From: an uncultured Bacteroidales bacterium
GTDB lineage: Bacteria; Bacteroidota; Bacteroidia; Bacteroidales; Paludibacteraceae
Direction of reading: 5' to 3'
DNA: 64,000 nt
Assembly (NCBI GenBank): GCA_902774185.1
Contig: CACYHE010000008.1
Span: forward strand, 1-64,000
Below, piece after piece: positions 34,665 through 44,007 of this stretch (its first letter is position 1; each line of letters opens with the position of its first letter). The notes beneath the pieces were generated by a model that made no database searches, was not told the DNA's origin, and was given only the letters and a program-made list of their open reading frames with translations. Both the position numbers and the translations under genes were made by a program.

Positions 34665-36437
34665 ATGTCTTTATTTCATCGTACACAACCGACGGAAGGT
34701 CAACAACCTCGTCCCCGTCGTAAGATCGGCTGCTTTGGTGGCTGTCTGATGTTTCTTGCTATCTATTTCATCTCCAGCGCTATCATGGGCTGGATCATGG
34801 GCGACCTCTTCTCTTCGTCCACGGTGAAGTTGCAACCCGAGACGGTTTATCGCCTTCAACTCAAAGGTACGCTCGTAGAGCAGGCACAGGAAGAGAATCC
34901 CTTTGCGGCCCTCTTCGCTTCGATATCGCCTTACGGTTCCGTAGAAGATAAAGTGGGTCTGGATCAGATCCTTTCTAACATCCGTCTGGCTAAGAACGAT
35001 GAACGGGTCCTGGGTATCTGGTTGGATGATGCCCAACTGTCTATGACGCCGGCAGGTGCGAAAGCGATACGTGATGCCTTGGTGGACTTCAAGCGGAGCG
35101 GCAAATGGATCGTAGCGTCCGCAACCCATTACGGGCAAAGCAACTACTACGTCGCTTCGGTGGCTGACTGCATCTGTCTCGACCCGACGGGCGAAGTGAG
35201 TTGGAACGGTCTGTCGGCACAGAAGATGTATTACACCCGTCTTATGGAGAAGATCGGTATCGAAGCACAGATCCTCAAAGTGGGTTCGTTCAAGTCGGCG
35301 GTGGAACCCTATTTCCGCACCTCTATGTCTGAGGCGGACAAAGAGCAGACTACCCATTATCTGAACGGTATTTGGGATGAATACAGATCTGCCGTTTCAG
35401 CTTCCCGTCATATCGATCCGGCCCAACTCAACACCTTGGCGGACCGTTATATGGGGCTCCAACCGGCTACGGAACAACAAATCGCCGGACTCGTCGATAC
35501 GCTCGTCTATGAACAAGACATAGAGAACGTCATCCGACTCTTCGCCGGAACGAAAGATTATCATACCCTCAAGACTTCCCAACTGGCACAAGTCAAACGC
35601 AACAAACCGCTTGCGCAAGATAAAGTAGCCGTTCTCTACCTCGAAGGAGAGATCACCGATGAGTCCGGAGAAGGTATCGTGGGAAAGAAAGTGGTGAAGA
35701 CCCTTAAGAAGATTCGCAAAGACGACGATGTCAAAGCCCTTGTGCTGCGCGTCAACTCTCCCGGCGGTTCTGCCGATGCCAGTGAGCAGATCTGGCATGC
35801 TGTCAAATCATTCCAGGAGACCGGAAGACCTGTCGTTGTCTCGATGGGCGGCTTGGCGGCTTCGGGTGGTTATTACATCTCCTGCGGTGCCGATTATATC
35901 TATGCCGAACCGACGACACTCACCGGTTCTATCGGTATCTTCGGTGTCGTTCCTAATGCAGGCAAACTACGTGATAAGATAGGTCTGGATATCGACGGCG
36001 TAAGCACCAACAAGCATTCGGACTTGGAGAGCAACATGATCTACAAAGGCATGAACCCCGAAGAGCGACAGATGATGCAAGCAATGGTGGAACGCGGTTA
36101 TGACCTCTTCACCCGTCGTTGTGCCGAAGGACGTAACGTCAGCCAGGATTACATCAAGTCCATTGGAGAAGGACGCGTGTGGTTAGGTATCGATGCCTTG
36201 GATAATAAACTGGTGGACGAGATGGGTAATATCCATGATGCCGTATCCAAAGCCGTTGAACTGGCAGGGCTGGAGAGCTATAAAGTAAGCTTCTATCCGG
36301 AGAAGAAAGATCCGTTAGAGGAATTATTGGCGGCATTGGATGACACGACGGAAGAAGAGAAACTGATCCTGAAGATGCGTGCGCTCTTCTCGCAACCCCG
36401 TATCATGGCACGTATGGATGACGTCATCATCAAATAA
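34665..36437 (+). CDS. sppA: Signal peptide peptidase SppA, 67K type
   Basis: 590 aa. It degrades released signal peptides at the inner membrane. One N-terminal membrane segment (LMFLAIYFISSAIMGWIMG) is followed by two tandem Clp/crotonase-like domains. The Lys general base is in the first half (ILKVGSFKSAVEPYF) and the Ser nucleophile in the second (TLTGSIGIFGVVPNAG), with VLRVNSPGGSADASE and GGLAASGGYYISCGAD completing the site. The length matches the double-domain bacterial type. Confidence 0.95.
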   Translation: MSLFHRTQPTEGQQPRPRRKIGCFGGCLMFLAIYFISSAIMGWIMGDLFSSSTVKLQPETVYRLQLKGTLVEQAQEENPFAALFASISPYGSVEDKVGLDQILSNIRLAKNDERVLGIWLDDAQLSMTPAGAKAIRDALVDFKRSGKWIVASATHYGQSNYYVASVADCICLDPTGEVSWNGLSAQKMYYTRLMEKIGIEAQILKVGSFKSAVEPYFRTSMSEADKEQTTHYLNGIWDEYRSAVSASRHIDPAQLNTLADRYMGLQPATEQQIAGLVDTLVYEQDIENVIRLFAGTKDYHTLKTSQLAQVKRNKPLAQDKVAVLYLEGEITDESGEGIVGKKVVKTLKKIRKDDDVKALVLRVNSPGGSADASEQIWHAVKSFQETGRPVVVSMGGLAASGGYYISCGADYIYAEPTTLTGSIGIFGVVPNAGKLRDKIGLDIDGVSTNKHSDLESNMIYKGMNPEERQMMQAMVERGYDLFTRRCAEGRNVSQDYIKSIGEGRVWLGIDALDNKLVDEMGNIHDAVSKAVELAGLESYKVSFYPEKKDPLEELLAALDDTTEEEKLILKMRALFSQPRIMARMDDVIIK

Positions 36438-36448
36438 AAACGGCAAAG

Positions 36449-37465
36449 GTGAAACGATTCTTAACCATACCGCTCAGTAAGGCCTATCAGTTCGGTGTCT
36501 GGATACGGCATCAACTGTTCGACCATCATCTGCTGCGTGCGCACGCAGTAGAGATCCCTACTATCTGCGTAGGTAACTTAGCGGTGGGTGGAACCGGCAA
36601 GACCCCGATGACCGCTTATATCGTCCAACTCCTCTTGGACCACGGTTACCATCCTGCTGTCCTTTCACGTGGCTACAAACGTAAGACCCGGGGTTTCGTA
36701 TTGGCGGATGAACATGCCACCACACAAACGATAGGCGATGAAGCCATGCAACTTCATCTCACCTTCCCGAAGGTACCTGTTGCCGTTTGTGAGAACCGTG
36801 TCAAAGGAGTGCATCGTCTGCAGCAACAGGTCCCGAACATAGATGTCATCGTCTTAGACGATGCCATGCAGCATCGGGCAATCCACTGCGGCATGACCGT
36901 CATGCTCACCCCGTACGACAGGCTCTACATAGACGACCATATGTTGCCTTGGGGAACCCTGCGCGATATCCCATCACGTGCCCTCAAAGCAGATGCTATC
37001 GTGGTAACCAAATGTCCGGAAACGATACGACCCATCGACATGCGGGTGGTGGATAACCGGCTGCATCAGCCTACCTATCAGCAACTGCATTTTGCCGGCA
37101 TAGCGTACGCTCCTTTGACGCAAAAAGGAACGCCGCTCGTGCTTTGCGGCATCGCCCAACCCGAATACCTGATGACGCATGTGCAACAACATTATCCCCA
37201 AGCACAACTGATGGCATTTGCCGATCATCATACCTTCAGCAAACGGGACATCAACGCCATCCTGCAAAAGGCGAAACACTTCGATTTTGTGCTGACTACC
37301 GACAAAGACATGCAGCGCTTGCGTAATACCTCTCTGGAGCAGGAATTGCTCAAACAAGGCAAAGCCTTAGTCGTACAATCGATCCAAACCCGTTTCCTGA
37401 CTCCCGCCAAACACTTTGATGATCAGATCCTGAAATACGTTCGCAAGAACAAGCATAAATCGTAA
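36449..37465 (+). CDS. lpxK: Tetraacyldisaccharide 4'-kinase
   Basis: 338 aa. It phosphorylates the 4' position of the lipid A disaccharide at the inner membrane. The Walker A-like motif is GNLAVGGTGKTPM; VLSRGYKRKTRGF, IGDEAMQL and IVLDDAMQHRAIHCGM follow the family. It starts with GTG at 36449, 11 bases after sppA, and is probably co-transcribed. The next gene encodes an MsbA-like exporter, the usual genomic company of lpxK. Confidence 0.95.
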   Translation: MKRFLTIPLSKAYQFGVWIRHQLFDHHLLRAHAVEIPTICVGNLAVGGTGKTPMTAYIVQLLLDHGYHPAVLSRGYKRKTRGFVLADEHATTQTIGDEAMQLHLTFPKVPVAVCENRVKGVHRLQQQVPNIDVIVLDDAMQHRAIHCGMTVMLTPYDRLYIDDHMLPWGTLRDIPSRALKADAIVVTKCPETIRPIDMRVVDNRLHQPTYQQLHFAGIAYAPLTQKGTPLVLCGIAQPEYLMTHVQQHYPQAQLMAFADHHTFSKRDINAILQKAKHFDFVLTTDKDMQRLRNTSLEQELLKQGKALVVQSIQTRFLTPAKHFDDQILKYVRKNKHKS

Positions 37466-37489
37466 ATCGTAAATCGTTAAATCGTAAAT
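37456..37489 (+). repeat. (AAATCGT) heptad array
   Basis: AAATCGT units run from the last codons of lpxK to just before the start of the ABC exporter gene. Confidence 0.85.
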
Positions 37490-37495
37490 GGGTCC

Positions 37496-39370
37496 ATGAC
37501 AAATGTCAAATTCGTACATATCCTTCGTCGTTTCGTCCCGCCTTACAAGGGACAGATGGCATTGAATATCTTCTTTAATATCCTCTCAACGCTCTTGTCG
37601 TTGTTCTCTTTTGCGGCGATCATCCCGGTGCTGCGTATCCTCTTCGGACTGACCACCAGCGATGTCACATGGATCAAGATGAGCAGCGTCAACGGTTTAC
37701 AAGAGACGATCAGTGCGGTGCGTAACAACCTCTATTGCCTGCTCAATGACCAGATCGCCCTTCGTGGTGCCGGAACGGTCCTCTTCTGGTTAGGGCTCTT
37801 CCTCGTACTGATGACCGGACTCAAATGTCTGGCGGCATGGCTTGCCAATTACTACATGGTGCCTATCCGGACCGGTGTGTTACGCGACCTGCGTAAGCAG
37901 TTATACGATAAAGTGCTGTCCTTACCGATGGGTTACTTCACCCAGGCGCGTCGAGGCGATGTCATCTCCCGCATGACGAACGATGTGAACGAAGTGGAGG
38001 CATCGATCATGTCCACCTTGGATATCTTATTCAAAAACCCCATCATGATCATCGTCTATCTGACGACCCTGCTCATTATCTCTTGGCAGCTGACCCTCTT
38101 CGTGATGGCACTTCTACCCATCGCAATCTTCTTTATCGGTCGTATAGGACGCAGTCTCAAACGGGCTTCTACCAAAGGACAGGAACAGAATGCGGAGATT
38201 CTCTCATCCATTGATGAGACGCTCTTGGGCTTACGGGTCGTCAAAGGCTTCAACGCGCAGGATAAGTTACGTACCCGTTTTGATAAACTCATCAATGCCA
38301 CCCGGGCTACCTTCAACCGCATCAACCGTCGTTACTACCTGGCGCATCCCTTGTCGGAGTTCTTAGGTACCGCCCTGATAGCGGTCATCCTCTGGTTCGG
38401 CGGTATCCTCATCCTTTCTGACCATGCCACCATCGATGCATCGACCTTCATCTATTACCTCGTCATCTTCTACTCGATCATCAACCCCGCCAAGGACCTC
38501 AGCAAAGCGTCCTACGGGATCCGTCGAGGCATGGCGTCGCTCGAACGTATCGATGCCATCTTGGATACCGAGTCCACGATTAAGGAACCTGAACAACCTC
38601 AAACCTTTACACCTTCCACCTTCCACCAAGGTATCACTTTCGACCATGTGTCCTTCCATTACCAACCGGATAGGGAAGTACTGACCGATATCAACTTAGT
38701 CGTGCCCAAAGGCAAGACCATCGCTTTGGTCGGACAGTCGGGTAGCGGTAAGACCACCCTCACGGACCTCGTGCCGCGTTTCTATGACCCCGTCTCCGGT
38801 ACCGTGCAGATAGACGGAACGGATATCCGTTGCTTCACGACGCATGACCTGCGTGCCTTGATGGGTATCGTCTGTCAGGAACCCATCCTCTTCAACGATA
38901 CGGTCTATAACAATATCACTTTCGGCGTCGATACCACCCAACCGGCTCCTAACGGCATGACCTGGCAGCAAGCCGTTGAGCTGGCAGCACGTATCGCCAA
39001 TGCCCATCAGTTCATCGTTGATATGCCCGAAGGTTACGACACCGTCATAGGTGACCGAGGCAGCCGTCTCTCCGGCGGCCAACGCCAACGACTCTCTATC
39101 GCACGGGCGATCCTCAAGAACCCGCCGATACTCATTCTCGATGAAGCGACCTCGGCGCTTGACTCCGAATCGGAAAAATTGGTGCAGGAAGCCCTCGAAC
39201 ATCTGATGAAAGACCGTACGACCCTCGTTGTCGCGCACCGTCTCTCCACCATCAAACATGCGGACCTCATCTGCGTCATGCACGAAGGACGTATTGTCGA
39301 ACGAGGCACGCACGAGTACCTCTACGCCCTTGGAGGCTACTACACCAAACTCGTAGATATGCAATCGTAA
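37496..39370 (+). CDS. ABC exporter, MsbA-like lipid flippase
   Basis: 624 aa half-transporter with six membrane helices followed by an ATPase domain: Walker A VGQSGSGKTTL, signature LSGGQRQRLS, Walker B ILILDEATSALD and the switch His in VVAHRLSTIKHAD. Its place directly after lpxK makes transport of lipid A the likely job, though other substrates are possible for this class. Between the membrane and ATPase domains lies EPEQPQTFTPSTFHQG, encoded by a partly heptameric repeat with two ACCTTCC units, an apparent linker expansion. The stop overlaps the start of mnmA. Confidence 0.9.
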   Translation: MTNVKFVHILRRFVPPYKGQMALNIFFNILSTLLSLFSFAAIIPVLRILFGLTTSDVTWIKMSSVNGLQETISAVRNNLYCLLNDQIALRGAGTVLFWLGLFLVLMTGLKCLAAWLANYYMVPIRTGVLRDLRKQLYDKVLSLPMGYFTQARRGDVISRMTNDVNEVEASIMSTLDILFKNPIMIIVYLTTLLIISWQLTLFVMALLPIAIFFIGRIGRSLKRASTKGQEQNAEILSSIDETLLGLRVVKGFNAQDKLRTRFDKLINATRATFNRINRRYYLAHPLSEFLGTALIAVILWFGGILILSDHATIDASTFIYYLVIFYSIINPAKDLSKASYGIRRGMASLERIDAILDTESTIKEPEQPQTFTPSTFHQGITFDHVSFHYQPDREVLTDINLVVPKGKTIALVGQSGSGKTTLTDLVPRFYDPVSGTVQIDGTDIRCFTTHDLRALMGIVCQEPILFNDTVYNNITFGVDTTQPAPNGMTWQQAVELAARIANAHQFIVDMPEGYDTVIGDRGSRLSGGQRQRLSIARAILKNPPILILDEATSALDSESEKLVQEALEHLMKDRTTLVVAHRLSTIKHADLICVMHEGRIVERGTHEYLYALGGYYTKLVDMQS

Positions 39371-40473
39371 TGACGAAAGGTAAAATGTCAAATCCCAAAT
39401 CTCAAATCTCAAATGCAAAACCTAAGGTTTTGCTGGGTATGTCCGGTGGAATAGACTCCACCGTCAGCGCCATGCTCCTTCTGGAGCAGGGCTACGAAGT
39501 CATCGGTGTCACCTTCCGAACCTACGACTCGATGAAAGAGTCTTGTATCGCCAAAGAGAAAGGGTGCTGCACGATCGAGTCTATCATGGAGGCGAAGCAT
39601 AATGCCGAGAAGATGGGTTTTGAACATCATATCGTGGATTTCCGGGAGACCTTTAAGCGCTGCGTGATACAGAATTTTATCGATGAGTACATGTCCGGTA
39701 GGACACCGAACCCGTGTGTGCTATGTAACAGTACGATCAAATGGGGTGAGATGCTGCATTTGGCCGATGAGATGGGATGCGATTTTATTGCGACGGGTCA
39801 TTATGCAAGGGTTGCTGAGAAAGCAGGACATGTCTATCTGCGCATGGGGGCGGACACGAAGAAGGACCAGACTTATTTCCTATGGATGCTGACGGAGGAA
39901 CAGTTGAAACGTACGATCTTTCCCTTGGGCGACTACACGAAGGAACAGGTGAGGAAAATAGCAAGGCAACACGGCTACGAGAAACTGGCGGTGAAGAAAG
40001 AAAGTCAGGAGATCTGTTTCATACCCAATGATGACTACCGTTCGTTCTTACGCACGCACGTACCCGATTATAAGGAACGCGTACACGCAGGTGAGTACGT
40101 GGATGCACAGGGCAAGGTGTTAGGTATGCACGAGGGATATGTGAACTACACCATCGGTCAACGCAAGGGGCTGGGAATTGCACTCGGTCACCCGGCTTAT
40201 ATCACCCATATTGATGCGAAAACGAACCGCATTACGTTGGGAACGAATGACGATATGTGGGCAACGGAGTTGCACTTTCGTCCATTCGCCATTCGTCCTT
40301 TCGGCCTTTCGCCATTAACGGCGAAGGTGCGTTATCGTTCCCAGGCCGTTCCTGTCAAAAAAATAGACGGGAATTGCATTGAATTTGCAACTCCCGTCTG
40401 GGGTATCACGCCGGGTCAATCGGTCGTGCTCTATTCAGACGATTTGGTCGTTGGCGGTGGAATAATCCAGTAA
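39370..40473 (+). CDS. mnmA: tRNA-specific 2-thiouridylase MnmA
   Basis: 367 aa. It makes 2-thiouridine at U34 of Lys, Glu and Gln tRNAs; tRNA-Gln and tRNA-Lys genes are in this window. PP-loop GMSGGIDSTVSAM, catalytic cysteines in TPNPCVLCNS and SQEICFIP, and FATPVWGITPGQSVVLY at the end. The N-terminal 15 residues (MTKGKMSNPKSQISN) come from four TCAAATC-like heptads, and FRPFAIRPFGLSPLT before the last domain comes from five more. The ATG overlaps the upstream TAA. Confidence 0.95.
   Translation: MTKGKMSNPKSQISNAKPKVLLGMSGGIDSTVSAMLLLEQGYEVIGVTFRTYDSMKESCIAKEKGCCTIESIMEAKHNAEKMGFEHHIVDFRETFKRCVIQNFIDEYMSGRTPNPCVLCNSTIKWGEMLHLADEMGCDFIATGHYARVAEKAGHVYLRMGADTKKDQTYFLWMLTEEQLKRTIFPLGDYTKEQVRKIARQHGYEKLAVKKESQEICFIPNDDYRSFLRTHVPDYKERVHAGEYVDAQGKVLGMHEGYVNYTIGQRKGLGIALGHPAYITHIDAKTNRITLGTNDDMWATELHFRPFAIRPFGLSPLTAKVRYRSQAVPVKKIDGNCIEFATPVWGITPGQSVVLYSDDLVVGGGIIQ
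39388..39415 (+). repeat. Heptad array (YCAAATS)x4 at the start of mnmA
   Basis: TCAAATC, CCAAATC, TCAAATC, TCAAATG: 28 bases within the first codons. Confidence 0.8.
40279..40313 (+). repeat. Heptad-like array in mnmA
   Basis: CGTCCAT, TCGCCAT, TCGTCCT, TTCGGCC, TTTCGCC, in frame near the C-terminal domain boundary. Confidence 0.65.
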
Positions 40474-40502
40474 ACCAGTAGACCAGTTGACCATTAGACC
40501 AG

Positions 40503-41051
40503 TTATTTTCCAAAATAACGCTTGTACAGACCTTCGAAGCCTTTACCGTGGCGTGCTTCGTCGCGTGCCATCTCATGAACCGTGTCATGAATCGGGTCGA
40601 GGTCGAGTTCTTTTGCACGTTTAGCGATCTTGAACTTATCTTCGCAAGCACCTGCCTCTGCCATCATACGTTTCTCGAGGTTCGTCTTGGTGTCCCAAAC
40701 GATCTCTCCTAACAACTCAGCAAAACGCGATGCGTGATCTGCCTCTTCGTAGGCATACTGACGGAAGGCAGCTGCGATCTCAGGATAACCCTCACGGTCT
40801 GCTTGACGAGCCATAGCCAGATACTGACCCACCTCGGAGCACTCACCCATGAAGTGTGCACGCAGACCCTCTGCGATAATCGGGTCTTTCACGTCTTTTG
40901 CTACGCCCAGTACATGCTCGCAAACGAAATTGAGTTTGTCGTCGGATGCTACTTTCCATTCAACGATTTGTTTGCATTGCGGACAACGCTCCGGAGCCTC
41001 TGCGCCTTCGTGTACATAACCGCAGATCGGGCAAATAAATTTCTTTGTCAT
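40503..41051 (-). CDS. rbr: Rubrerythrin with N-terminal rubredoxin domain
   Basis: 182 aa. The rubredoxin iron site comes first ([19 protein letters not shown] plus PQC) and the ferritin-like di-iron domain follows ([43 protein letters not shown]). This is the order of reverse rubrerythrin. It reduces hydrogen peroxide in anaerobes using electrons from NADH-linked partners. A weak TAAATTTG box is present at 41057-41066 but without a matching -33 element. Confidence 0.93.
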   Translation of the reverse strand: MTKKFICPICGYVHEGAEAPERCPQCKQIVEWKVASDDKLNFVCEHVLGVAKDVKDPIIAEGLRAHFMGECSEVGQYLAMARQADREGYPEIAAAFRQYAYEEADHASRFAELLGEIVWDTKTNLEKRMMAEAGACEDKFKIAKRAKELDLDPIHDTVHEMARDEARHGKGFEGLYKRYFGK

Positions 41052-41101
41052 AATCTTACAAATTTAAGGGTTAATATAAAAGTTTATCTGTGCTAAATTT
41101 T

Positions 41102-42826
41102 TTATGTATTTTTCTTTTCTATAATATCACTCGCTCTGCGCAGCGCAAAATGAATATTCGCGCATATATTATGCGGATCCATCTGCTGCTCGATACCGCC
41201 TTGCATCAACTGCTTATGCACATGGTCGTTCACGCCGGACAGGATGATCGTGATTCCTTCTTTGTGACTACGCTGAATCAGCATACTCAAGTTATGCATC
41301 GCCGTCGAATCGACGAACGGCACCTTACGCATACGGATGATACGAATCGGATAGTCTTTTCCGCTCACGTGCGTCATGATATCGTCGAAGCGGTTAGCGA
41401 TACCGAAGAAATACGGACCGTCGATCTCATACACCTCCACACCTTCCGGTATCGTCAGATGCTCTAAGTTCAACTGGATATCCGTGTCTTCGTTCGGGTC
41501 GATCTCCTTATGTAAAGTGCGGATATGTGTCTGCTCGTTCGTACGCATCAGGAACAGCACCATCGCCAACAGCAGACCCACTTCAATCGCTACCGTCAGG
41601 TCGAAGATGACGGTCAGGAAGAATGTGATCAGCAGTACCCAGAAATCACGGTTACGATGTTTGAACAGTCCCACGATCGTCTGCCAGCCGCTCATCGAGT
41701 ATGCCACCATGATCAGCACCGCTGCCAGACAGCTCATCGGGATCATACCTACCAACTGTCCCAAGAACAGCAGCACCAGCAAGAGTACCACCGCATGGAT
41801 GATACCGGCTACAGGTGTGCGGCCTCCGTTGTTGATGTTTGTCATCGTTCGTGCGATTGCGCCGGTAGCAGGGATGCCGCCGAAGAATGGAACGGCGATG
41901 TTCGCGATACCTTGTGCGATGAGTTCGGTGTTGGAGTTATGCTTGTCGCCTATCACACCGTCCGCTACGATAGCGGATAACAAACTCTCTATCGCACCTA
42001 ACATCGCGATCGTGAACGCAGCAGGGAAGAGCTTCTGTACCATCGTGAAGAACGTCTCGCCTTCCGGCATATCTATCGACGGCAAAGAGGGCGCCGGGAT
42101 ACCGTTCGGTAAGGTGAACTGATCACCGATCGTGGTAACCGTCACACCCCATGCCTCCGGCGCGTATTCCTTCAGGAGCCAAACGGCGAAGGTCGCAAAC
42201 ACGATTGCCGCCAAACTACCCGGGATACGCTTCGTGATCTTAGGCATCACAATACATACCGCCAAGGAGAACAGTCCCACTCCGAACGCCCACCAGTTCA
42301 CATGAAAATGCTGCGCGTAGAAGATCCATTTATCGACGAAGTTTGCCGGCACATTGCTCAGACCCAGACCGAAGAAATCATTCATCTGCGTCGAAAATAT
42401 CGTCAACGCGATACCGGCGGTGAAACCGACGATGACAGGGTAGGGAACGAACTTGATCACATTACCCAGATGCGCCAGACCCATCAGCACCAACAGCAGA
42501 CCCGCCATGATAGTGGCGATCGCCAGACCCGACGTACCGAACTGCTGGATGATGCCGTAGATCACGACGATGAACGCACCCGTCGGACCGCCTATCTGTA
42601 CCTTACTGCCGCCGAACAACGAGATCAACAGACCGGCGATGATAGCGGTGATCAGACCTTCCGTCGGACCCACACCGGACGAGATACCGAACGCAATCGC
42701 CAGAGGAATAGCCACGATACCTACGATGATACCGGCTAAGGCGTCCTGACCCAACTGCGCCCGGCTATAGTGCCGCATCGTCTGAAACAGCTTGGGCGAA
42801 AAAACATCTTTTATATGATATTCCAT
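41102..42826 (-). CDS. SulP-family anion transporter with STAS domain
   Basis: 574 aa. The N-terminal membrane domain has about 12-14 helices and the family signature region (AIPLAIAFGISSGVGPTEGLITAIIAG; the helix-3 motif is near GLLISLFGGSKVQIGGPTGAF). The C-terminal 110 residues are a STAS domain (VEVYEIDGPYFFGIANRF, IRMRKVPFVDSTAMHNL). It carries sulfate, bicarbonate or other anions; the substrate is not evident. Start ATG at 42826, placed 18 bases after a clear promoter; an upstream in-frame codon lies within that promoter. Confidence 0.92.
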   Translation of the reverse strand: MEYHIKDVFSPKLFQTMRHYSRAQLGQDALAGIIVGIVAIPLAIAFGISSGVGPTEGLITAIIAGLLISLFGGSKVQIGGPTGAFIVVIYGIIQQFGTSGLAIATIMAGLLLVLMGLAHLGNVIKFVPYPVIVGFTAGIALTIFSTQMNDFFGLGLSNVPANFVDKWIFYAQHFHVNWWAFGVGLFSLAVCIVMPKITKRIPGSLAAIVFATFAVWLLKEYAPEAWGVTVTTIGDQFTLPNGIPAPSLPSIDMPEGETFFTMVQKLFPAAFTIAMLGAIESLLSAIVADGVIGDKHNSNTELIAQGIANIAVPFFGGIPATGAIARTMTNINNGGRTPVAGIIHAVVLLLVLLFLGQLVGMIPMSCLAAVLIMVAYSMSGWQTIVGLFKHRNRDFWVLLITFFLTVIFDLTVAIEVGLLLAMVLFLMRTNEQTHIRTLHKEIDPNEDTDIQLNLEHLTIPEGVEVYEIDGPYFFGIANRFDDIMTHVSGKDYPIRIIRMRKVPFVDSTAMHNLSMLIQRSHKEGITIILSGVNDHVHKQLMQGGIEQQMDPHNICANIHFALRRASDIIEKKNT

Positions 42827-42843
42827 CCTTTTTCCAATTCCGC

Positions 42844-42876
42844 TGCAAAGGTACAACAAATATTTGGAATATACAA
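42844..42876 (-). promoter_or_regulatory. Promoter of the SulP gene
   Basis: Minus strand: TTGTATATTCCAA from 42876, TACCTTTGCA at 42853-42844, spacing 23. Confidence 0.8.
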
Positions 42877-42932
42877 GGGTTTATCAAAAAATATAGAGAT
42901 TTTTGAAAGAAATTGTATTTTTGGTATTTTTG

Positions 42933-43053
42933 TGATGATTGATTTTATCAAGCATTGATGAGAATTATTTTGATAAAATGGTCTGTAAATTTATTTATGA
43001 GAGCAGTTTAGCAAAATAAGACTCCTGGTACAAAGTACAAAAATCAATCATCA
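42933..43053. mobile_element. 121-bp MITE-like element with 14-bp terminal inverted repeats
   Basis: TGATGATTGATTTT (42933-42946) is the exact reverse complement of AAAATCAATCATCA (43040-43053). A second inverted pair, ATTTTATCAA (42942-42951) and TTGATAAAAT (42970-42979), lies inside. It is AT-rich and has no coding capacity. No target-site duplication is obvious, so the call as a MITE is tentative. Confidence 0.4.
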
Positions 43054-43078
43054 ATTTTTTTCTGTATTTTTCTTTGTC

Positions 43079-43095
43079 GCCTAACCAGGACTCGA
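43079..43095 (-). repeat. Duplicate of the tRNA-Gln 3' end
   Basis: 17 bases identical to 43203-43219, the T-arm/acceptor part of tRNA-Gln, in the same orientation and downstream of it. Such duplications mark integration sites of elements that use tRNA genes. Between the copies lie AATCAGCttGCTGATT and GGCTtatgAGCC inverted repeats. Confidence 0.65.
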
Positions 43096-43170
43096 GCAAT
43101 CAGCTTGCTGATTAATCGTTCGAGGCTTATGAGCCGAGATAAGAACCTCTGGGTGAGAGCCGGTTAACAA

Positions 43171-43199
43171 AAAGAGACCCACAAAGGTCTCTTTTTCAT
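43171..43199 (-). terminator. Terminator of tRNA-Gln
   Basis: AAAGAGACC (43171-43179) pairs with GGTCTCTTT (43186-43194). With A and T runs on the two sides it could work in both directions; it is one base pair from the tRNA 3' side. Confidence 0.75.
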
Positions 43200-43200
43200 G

Positions 43201-43271
43201 TTGCCTAACCAGGACTCGAACCCAGACAGACAGAACCAGAATCTGTAGTGCTACCATTACACCATTAGGCA
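43201..43271 (-). tRNA. tRNA-Gln (anticodon CTG)
   Basis: 71 nt. The acceptor stem TGCCTAA pairs with TTAGGCA; the D arm has GTGTAATGGTAGCAC; the anticodon stem ACAGA/TCTGT encloses loop TTCTGGT, giving anticodon CTG; the T arm contains GGTTCGAGTCC. The discriminator is A. The CCA end is not encoded. Minus strand, with its own promoter. Confidence 0.9.
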
Positions 43272-43313
43272 CTGCTTTTCTTAGCCGAAGGCACGATTTT
43301 TTTCAAAAGCGGC

Positions 43314-43346
43314 TGCAAAGGTACTGCTTTTTTATGATATACGCAA
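43314..43346 (-). promoter_or_regulatory. Promoter of tRNA-Gln
   Basis: Minus strand: TTGCGTATATCA from 43346, TACCTTTGCA at 43323-43314, spacing 23. The tRNA begins about 40 bases downstream. Confidence 0.8.
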
Positions 43347-43383
43347 ATATTTTCGCAAAAAAATGCAAAAAAATGCAAAATTG

Positions 43384-44007
43384 TCACTTTTTTAGCTTCT
43401 GATGGCACTGCTCGATATACATTTTTGTCATGGCGCGTACCCAGCAGTACTCCCATTGCGGATCCTCAAACAGTTTATCTGCCCGTTCGAACCACTGCAA
43501 TGCCGCCTGCTTGCTGCCGAAAGGCTTAGGAGCAAAGAAAAGGCAGGTGGCGAAATATGCCAAGGTCAGCGGATCTTCCGGTGCCAGTTGTACCGCTGAT
43601 TGAGCGAGACTCATCGCCTTGACCGGACGCATCGACTCATGTAACCGCAGTTCATACACATAGACCGCCGACATGTACATCTCATAATGGCCTTTGGGCA
43701 GTTGTGATTTATGTGCTTGGACATGCTGCTTGAACTGCTTGACGTACGGCAAGGCATGTGCCTTATCCCGATCGACCATGTACCCGCAGAAACCGTATTC
43801 GTAGAGTAACGAATTATTGTGTAATGTGTAATGTGTAATGTGTAATGTGTCCACATACGTTTTCCACTCCGTCATGTCTTCACGTAGATAGGCATCCAGC
43901 ATGATACTATCCGCAGAGAAAGTCCCTGCGGATAGTGAGATGCTGAAGAGTAAAGCAGCAATTACTTGCCGCGCTCGAGCAATAACGTGCGAGTCGGTTG
44001 ATCGCAT
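43384..44007 (-). CDS. Exported TPR-like protein
   Basis: 207 aa. The start is taken as the ATG at 44007, overlapping the end of pfp by 46 bases; it gives a basic n-region and a hydrophobic core ([17 protein letters not shown]), a plausible signal peptide. The body has TPR-like helices ([45 protein letters not shown]). Residues near 54-63 ([13 protein letters not shown]) are encoded by four perfect GTGTAAT heptads (reverse strand) and look inserted. The function is unknown. It is probably read together with pfp. Confidence 0.65.
   Translation of the reverse strand: MRSTDSHVIARARQVIAALLFSISLSAGTFSADSIMLDAYLREDMTEWKTYVDTLHITHYTLHNNSLLYEYGFCGYMVDRDKAHALPYVKQFKQHVQAHKSQLPKGHYEMYMSAVYVYELRLHESMRPVKAMSLAQSAVQLAPEDPLTLAYFATCLFFAPKPFGSKQAALQWFERADKLFEDPQWEYCWVRAMTKMYIEQCHQKLKK
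43819..43846 (-). repeat. Heptad array (GTGTAAT)x4 inside the TPR gene
   Basis: Four perfect 7-base units, 28 bases in frame. Confidence 0.9.

Noticed and set aside
22658-37489. Short repeat arrays considered as CRISPR arrays
   Set aside because: Units are 7 to 8 bases without spacers, and no cas genes are present.
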